NCBI GenBank assembly: GCA_030146745.1
Contig: JASLBD010000375.1
Span: 1-7,112 of the forward strand
From: Allosphingosinicella sp.
GTDB taxonomy: Bacteria; Pseudomonadota; Alphaproteobacteria; Sphingomonadales; Sphingomonadaceae
Reading direction: 5' to 3'
DNA length: 7,112 nt
Part shown: positions 5,696-7,112 of the stretch, piece after piece
Position numbering within the stretch: position 1 is the first letter of the stretch
Layout of the letters: every line of letters begins with the position of its first letter
Notes under the pieces: model-generated
What the model was told of the DNA's origin: nothing
Database searches by the model: none
The model's input: the letters and a program-made list of their open reading frames with translations, nothing else
Position numbers and translations under genes: made by a program

Positions 5696-6585
5696 CGCAA
5701 CAGCTCCACCAGATGTTTGAGGCCGGCCAGGAAGGCCGCTTCCCCGTCGATCTCCGGCGAGGACCGCCCCGCCGTCGCGAGGGCGGCGCCGAAGAGGCGG
5801 GTAAGCTCGGGGCTGCCGACCGTCACCACTTCGCTTTCTCCGGCGAAGCGCAGGCCCACCTTGAGATCGGCTCCGATCAGAAGGCCGCTGACATAGGCGC
5901 CCGCCTCTTCGAGCGGCGCCTTGCCGAGCAGGGCGCGGGCCCGGACCGAGAATAATTCGGCGGTGAGGTCGTCCCTGTCGAGGCCGTGCCGGACGCCCGC
6001 CTCGAAGGCGCGGCCCGGCTCCACCGACCCCGCGAGCAGATCGGCGAGGATGGAGTGCTCCTTCAGGAGATTGAACAGCTCGCCCGTCATCACCGTCCTG
6101 AAGGCGGCGATCCGCCCGTCCTCGAGCCTGACCCATTTATTGTGGGTGCCCGGGTGGCACAGGATCGAGTCGGGCCCGATCCACCCCTCGGCATAGGCGC
6201 CGAGCAGCTGGACCTCCTCGCCGCGCATCACGTCCGCCGCGCCGTCCAGGTCGAAGGACACTCCGGGCACGATCGCCGCCCGCTCCCCATCGATCCAGTG
6301 CAGCCGCGCGGCGAGCTCGGGCAGTCCGGCGGGGCAGGGGACATAGGGCGTCTCCACCCACCCGCGATTCGAGCCGATCATCCCCGCCATCAGCATCGGC
6401 AGGTCGCCGAGCCGGTCGCGAATCCCGGCCACGGCTTCGTGGAAGCCGCCTTCGGGCACTGCGAGAATGCCCCCGTCGTCCTCCATCTCGCCCGCCACGG
6501 CCCCGCCCGGATCCAGCCGCCAGGCGCGCCGGTTGGTCGTGCCCCAGTCGACGGCGATATATCCTTCGGCCCAGTCCGTGCGCAT
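5692..6585 (-). CDS. dgoK: 2-dehydro-3-deoxygalactonokinase
   Basis: A 297-residue cytoplasmic kinase of the DgoK family (ASKHA fold). It phosphorylates 2-keto-3-deoxygalactonate at C6 with ATP, making the substrate for the aldolase downstream. Features in order are the phosphate-1 motif YIAVDWGTTNRRAWR (9-23), MAGMIGSNRGW (66-76), MRGEEVQLLGA (120-130), PGTHNKWV (145-152), FRTVMTGEL (162-170), VSGLLIGADL (232-241) and a C-terminal DGEAAFLAGL (280-289). Each parallels E. coli DgoK (MAGMVGSN, MRGEETQLIGA, PGTHCKWV, FRTVMTGEL, SGLLIGAE). Length is typical and no key motif is broken. The ATG at 6585 has only a weak purine-rich stretch in front. The gene is first in the dgoK-dgoA pair and overlaps dgoA by four bases. 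Its promoter must lie in or beyond the 6586-6640 stretch, next to the inverted repeat; I could not identify it. Confidence 0.95.
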   Translation of the reverse strand: MRTDWAEGYIAVDWGTTNRRAWRLDPGGAVAGEMEDDGGILAVPEGGFHEAVAGIRDRLGDLPMLMAGMIGSNRGWVETPYVPCPAGLPELAARLHWIDGERAAIVPGVSFDLDGAADVMRGEEVQLLGAYAEGWIGPDSILCHPGTHNKWVRLEDGRIAAFRTVMTGELFNLLKEHSILADLLAGSVEPGRAFEAGVRHGLDRDDLTAELFSVRARALLGKAPLEEAGAYVSGLLIGADLKVGLRFAGESEVVTVGSPELTRLFGAALATAGRSSPEIDGEAAFLAGLKHLVELLR

Positions 6586-6638
6586 TCCGCGCCGTTAGCG
6601 CCGTCGGCGGGACCAGCCTAGAAGTTTCGCTTCTTCTG

Positions 6639-6734
6639 TCATCCCGGCGAAGGCCGGGAACCCATGAACACGGCCGGTTGGAGGATAGGCACGGCAGCGT
6701 TCATGGATTTCCGGCCTTCGCCGGAACGATGGGG
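6639..6734. repeat. BIME-like composite inverted repeat
   Basis: Two arms (about 6639-6669 and 6700-6734) are imperfect inverted copies, sharing a GGCGAAGGCCGG-type core and a CCATGAAC end that meets GTTCATGG. Each arm also contains its own palindrome: 6642-6659 has a 7-bp stem and GAAG loop, and 6709-6726 has a 7-bp stem and CTTC loop. The 30-base centre (6670-6699) is unpaired. This nested form is that of dispersed bacterial interspersed mosaic elements, and the core is a well-known dispersed palindrome in alphaproteobacterial genomes. It sits between divergent dgoK and the hydrolase gene. It encodes nothing; short frames across it are artefacts. Confidence 0.85.
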
Positions 6735-6834
6735 ACGAGACATGCTTTCGTCCGAACCTTTTTTCCGTTCGGCCGCGCGCTTCGGGCTGGCACCGCCGCC
6801 GCCCGCGCGTTAGCCGGGGCAACGCCTATCACCC

Positions 6835-6840
6835 AGGAGG
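6835..6840 (+). promoter_or_regulatory. Shine-Dalgarno site placed for an ATC codon
   Basis: AGGAGG at 6835-6840 is a consensus ribosome-binding site. The codon six bases after it is ATC (6847-6849), in frame with the hydrolase; the first ATG (6859) is 18 bases away, too far for normal use of this site. Confidence 0.6.
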
Positions 6841-6858
6841 GCCGTCATCGCCAATTTC

Positions 6859-7112
6859 ATGTTCGCGACCGGGATCGAGAACAGCATCCCGACCATCAAC
6901 GGCGGCCGCACCCGCGTCGACCAGATGGAGGTGTGCGGCCATTACCGGCACTGGCAGACCGACTTCGACTGCGTCGACGAGCTCGGGATCCATTTCCTCC
7001 GCTACGGGCCGCCGCTTCACCGCACCCTGCTCGGCCCGAACAAGCACGATTGGGAATTCGCCGATCTCAGCTTCGCCGAGCTGAAGCGGCGCAACATCAC
7101 GCCGATCGTCGA
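6859..7112 (+). CDS. GH1-like glycoside hydrolase, N-terminal fragment
   Basis: The first 84 codons of a protein that continues past the right edge. It reads MFATGIENSIPTINGG, then CGHYRHWQTDFDCVDELG and IHFLRYGPPLHRT (about residues 44-56). The opening strand followed by a conserved E-N-S, an HYRHWQTDFDLV-like helix and an LRYG strand is the layout of the first part of a clan GH-A barrel, as in proteins annotated as family 1 glycosylhydrolase. The catalytic glutamates would lie outside the window, so activity and sugar specificity cannot be judged. In-frame TAG at 6811 limits the start. I used ATG 6859, the first conventional codon, but the ribosome-binding site favours ATC 6847, which would add IANF to the front. 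Divergent from dgoK, across the inverted repeat; a shared role in galactoside use is possible but unproven. Confidence 0.75.
   Translation, partial: MFATGIENSIPTINGGRTRVDQMEVCGHYRHWQTDFDCVDELGIHFLRYGPPLHRTLLGPNKHDWEFADLSFAELKRRNITPIV

Noticed and set aside
4160..5896. A 578-codon plus-strand frame crossing the cytidylyltransferase and the dgoA/dgoK region
   Set aside because: It is Arg/Pro-rich low-complexity translation overlapping three genes with clear motifs, and shows no domain of its own.
6752..6775. CCGAAC/GTTCGG hairpin with a T-rich loop upstream of the hydrolase
   Set aside because: It is a 6-bp stem with no following T-tract and no relation to a start codon; I cannot distinguish it from chance.
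6595..6822. A 75-codon minus-strand frame containing FPAFAGMT
   Set aside because: This peptide is what the dispersed alphaproteobacterial palindrome gives when translated; the frame spans the repeat at 6639-6734 and is not a gene.

Overview
The window is GC-rich and reads as the chromosome of a sphingomonad-type alphaproteobacterium. The clues are a TonB-dependent receptor with a TIVVTG-type TonB box, a small DUF6491-type lipoprotein, alphaproteobacterial palindromic repeats of the TCCCGGCGAAGGCCGGGA kind, and strong GC bias at third codon positions. The last creates long spurious open frames opposite or alongside almost every true gene. The assignment is inferred from protein and repeat character, not from a database match. 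I see no rRNA, tRNA, CRISPR array, transposase or phage gene.

Layout, left to right. (1) 1-128, minus strand: the first 42 codons of a PfkB-family kinase resembling alphaproteobacterial adenosine kinase, cut by the window edge. (2) 240-950, plus: a six-helix YhhQ/DUF165-type queuosine-precursor transporter, divergent from the kinase. (3) 1117-3618, plus: an 833-residue TonB-dependent outer-membrane receptor with signal peptide, TonB box, plug and barrel. (4) 3631-3670: a strong, nearly symmetrical terminator that serves the receptor and the convergent gene beyond it. (5) 3689-4042, minus: a 117-residue DUF6491-like lipoprotein. (6) 4296-5006, plus: a stand-alone nucleotidyltransferase most like the inositol-1-phosphate cytidylyltransferase domain of archaeal IPCT/DIPP synthases. 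(7) 5045-6585, minus: dgoK and dgoA, overlapping by 4 bases, encoding 2-keto-3-deoxygalactonate kinase and 2-keto-3-deoxy-6-phosphogalactonate aldolase. (8) 6639-6734: a large imperfect inverted repeat made of two smaller palindromes. (9) 6859-7112, plus: the N-terminus of a GH1-like glycoside hydrolase, running off the right edge.

How the parts may work together. DgoK and DgoA are the last two steps of D-galactonate catabolism (De Ley-Doudoroff route), giving pyruvate and glyceraldehyde 3-phosphate. The divergent glycoside hydrolase could supply a galactose-type sugar, but that link rests on proximity only. The other genes look like separate single-gene units, each with its own orientation change or terminator.

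No wholly new multi-gene system is evident. The points most worth a second look are the IPCT-like enzyme without its usual lipid-synthase partner domain, the ideal Shine-Dalgarno sequence in front of an ATC codon at the hydrolase start, and the mutually exclusive hairpins just before the transporter start.
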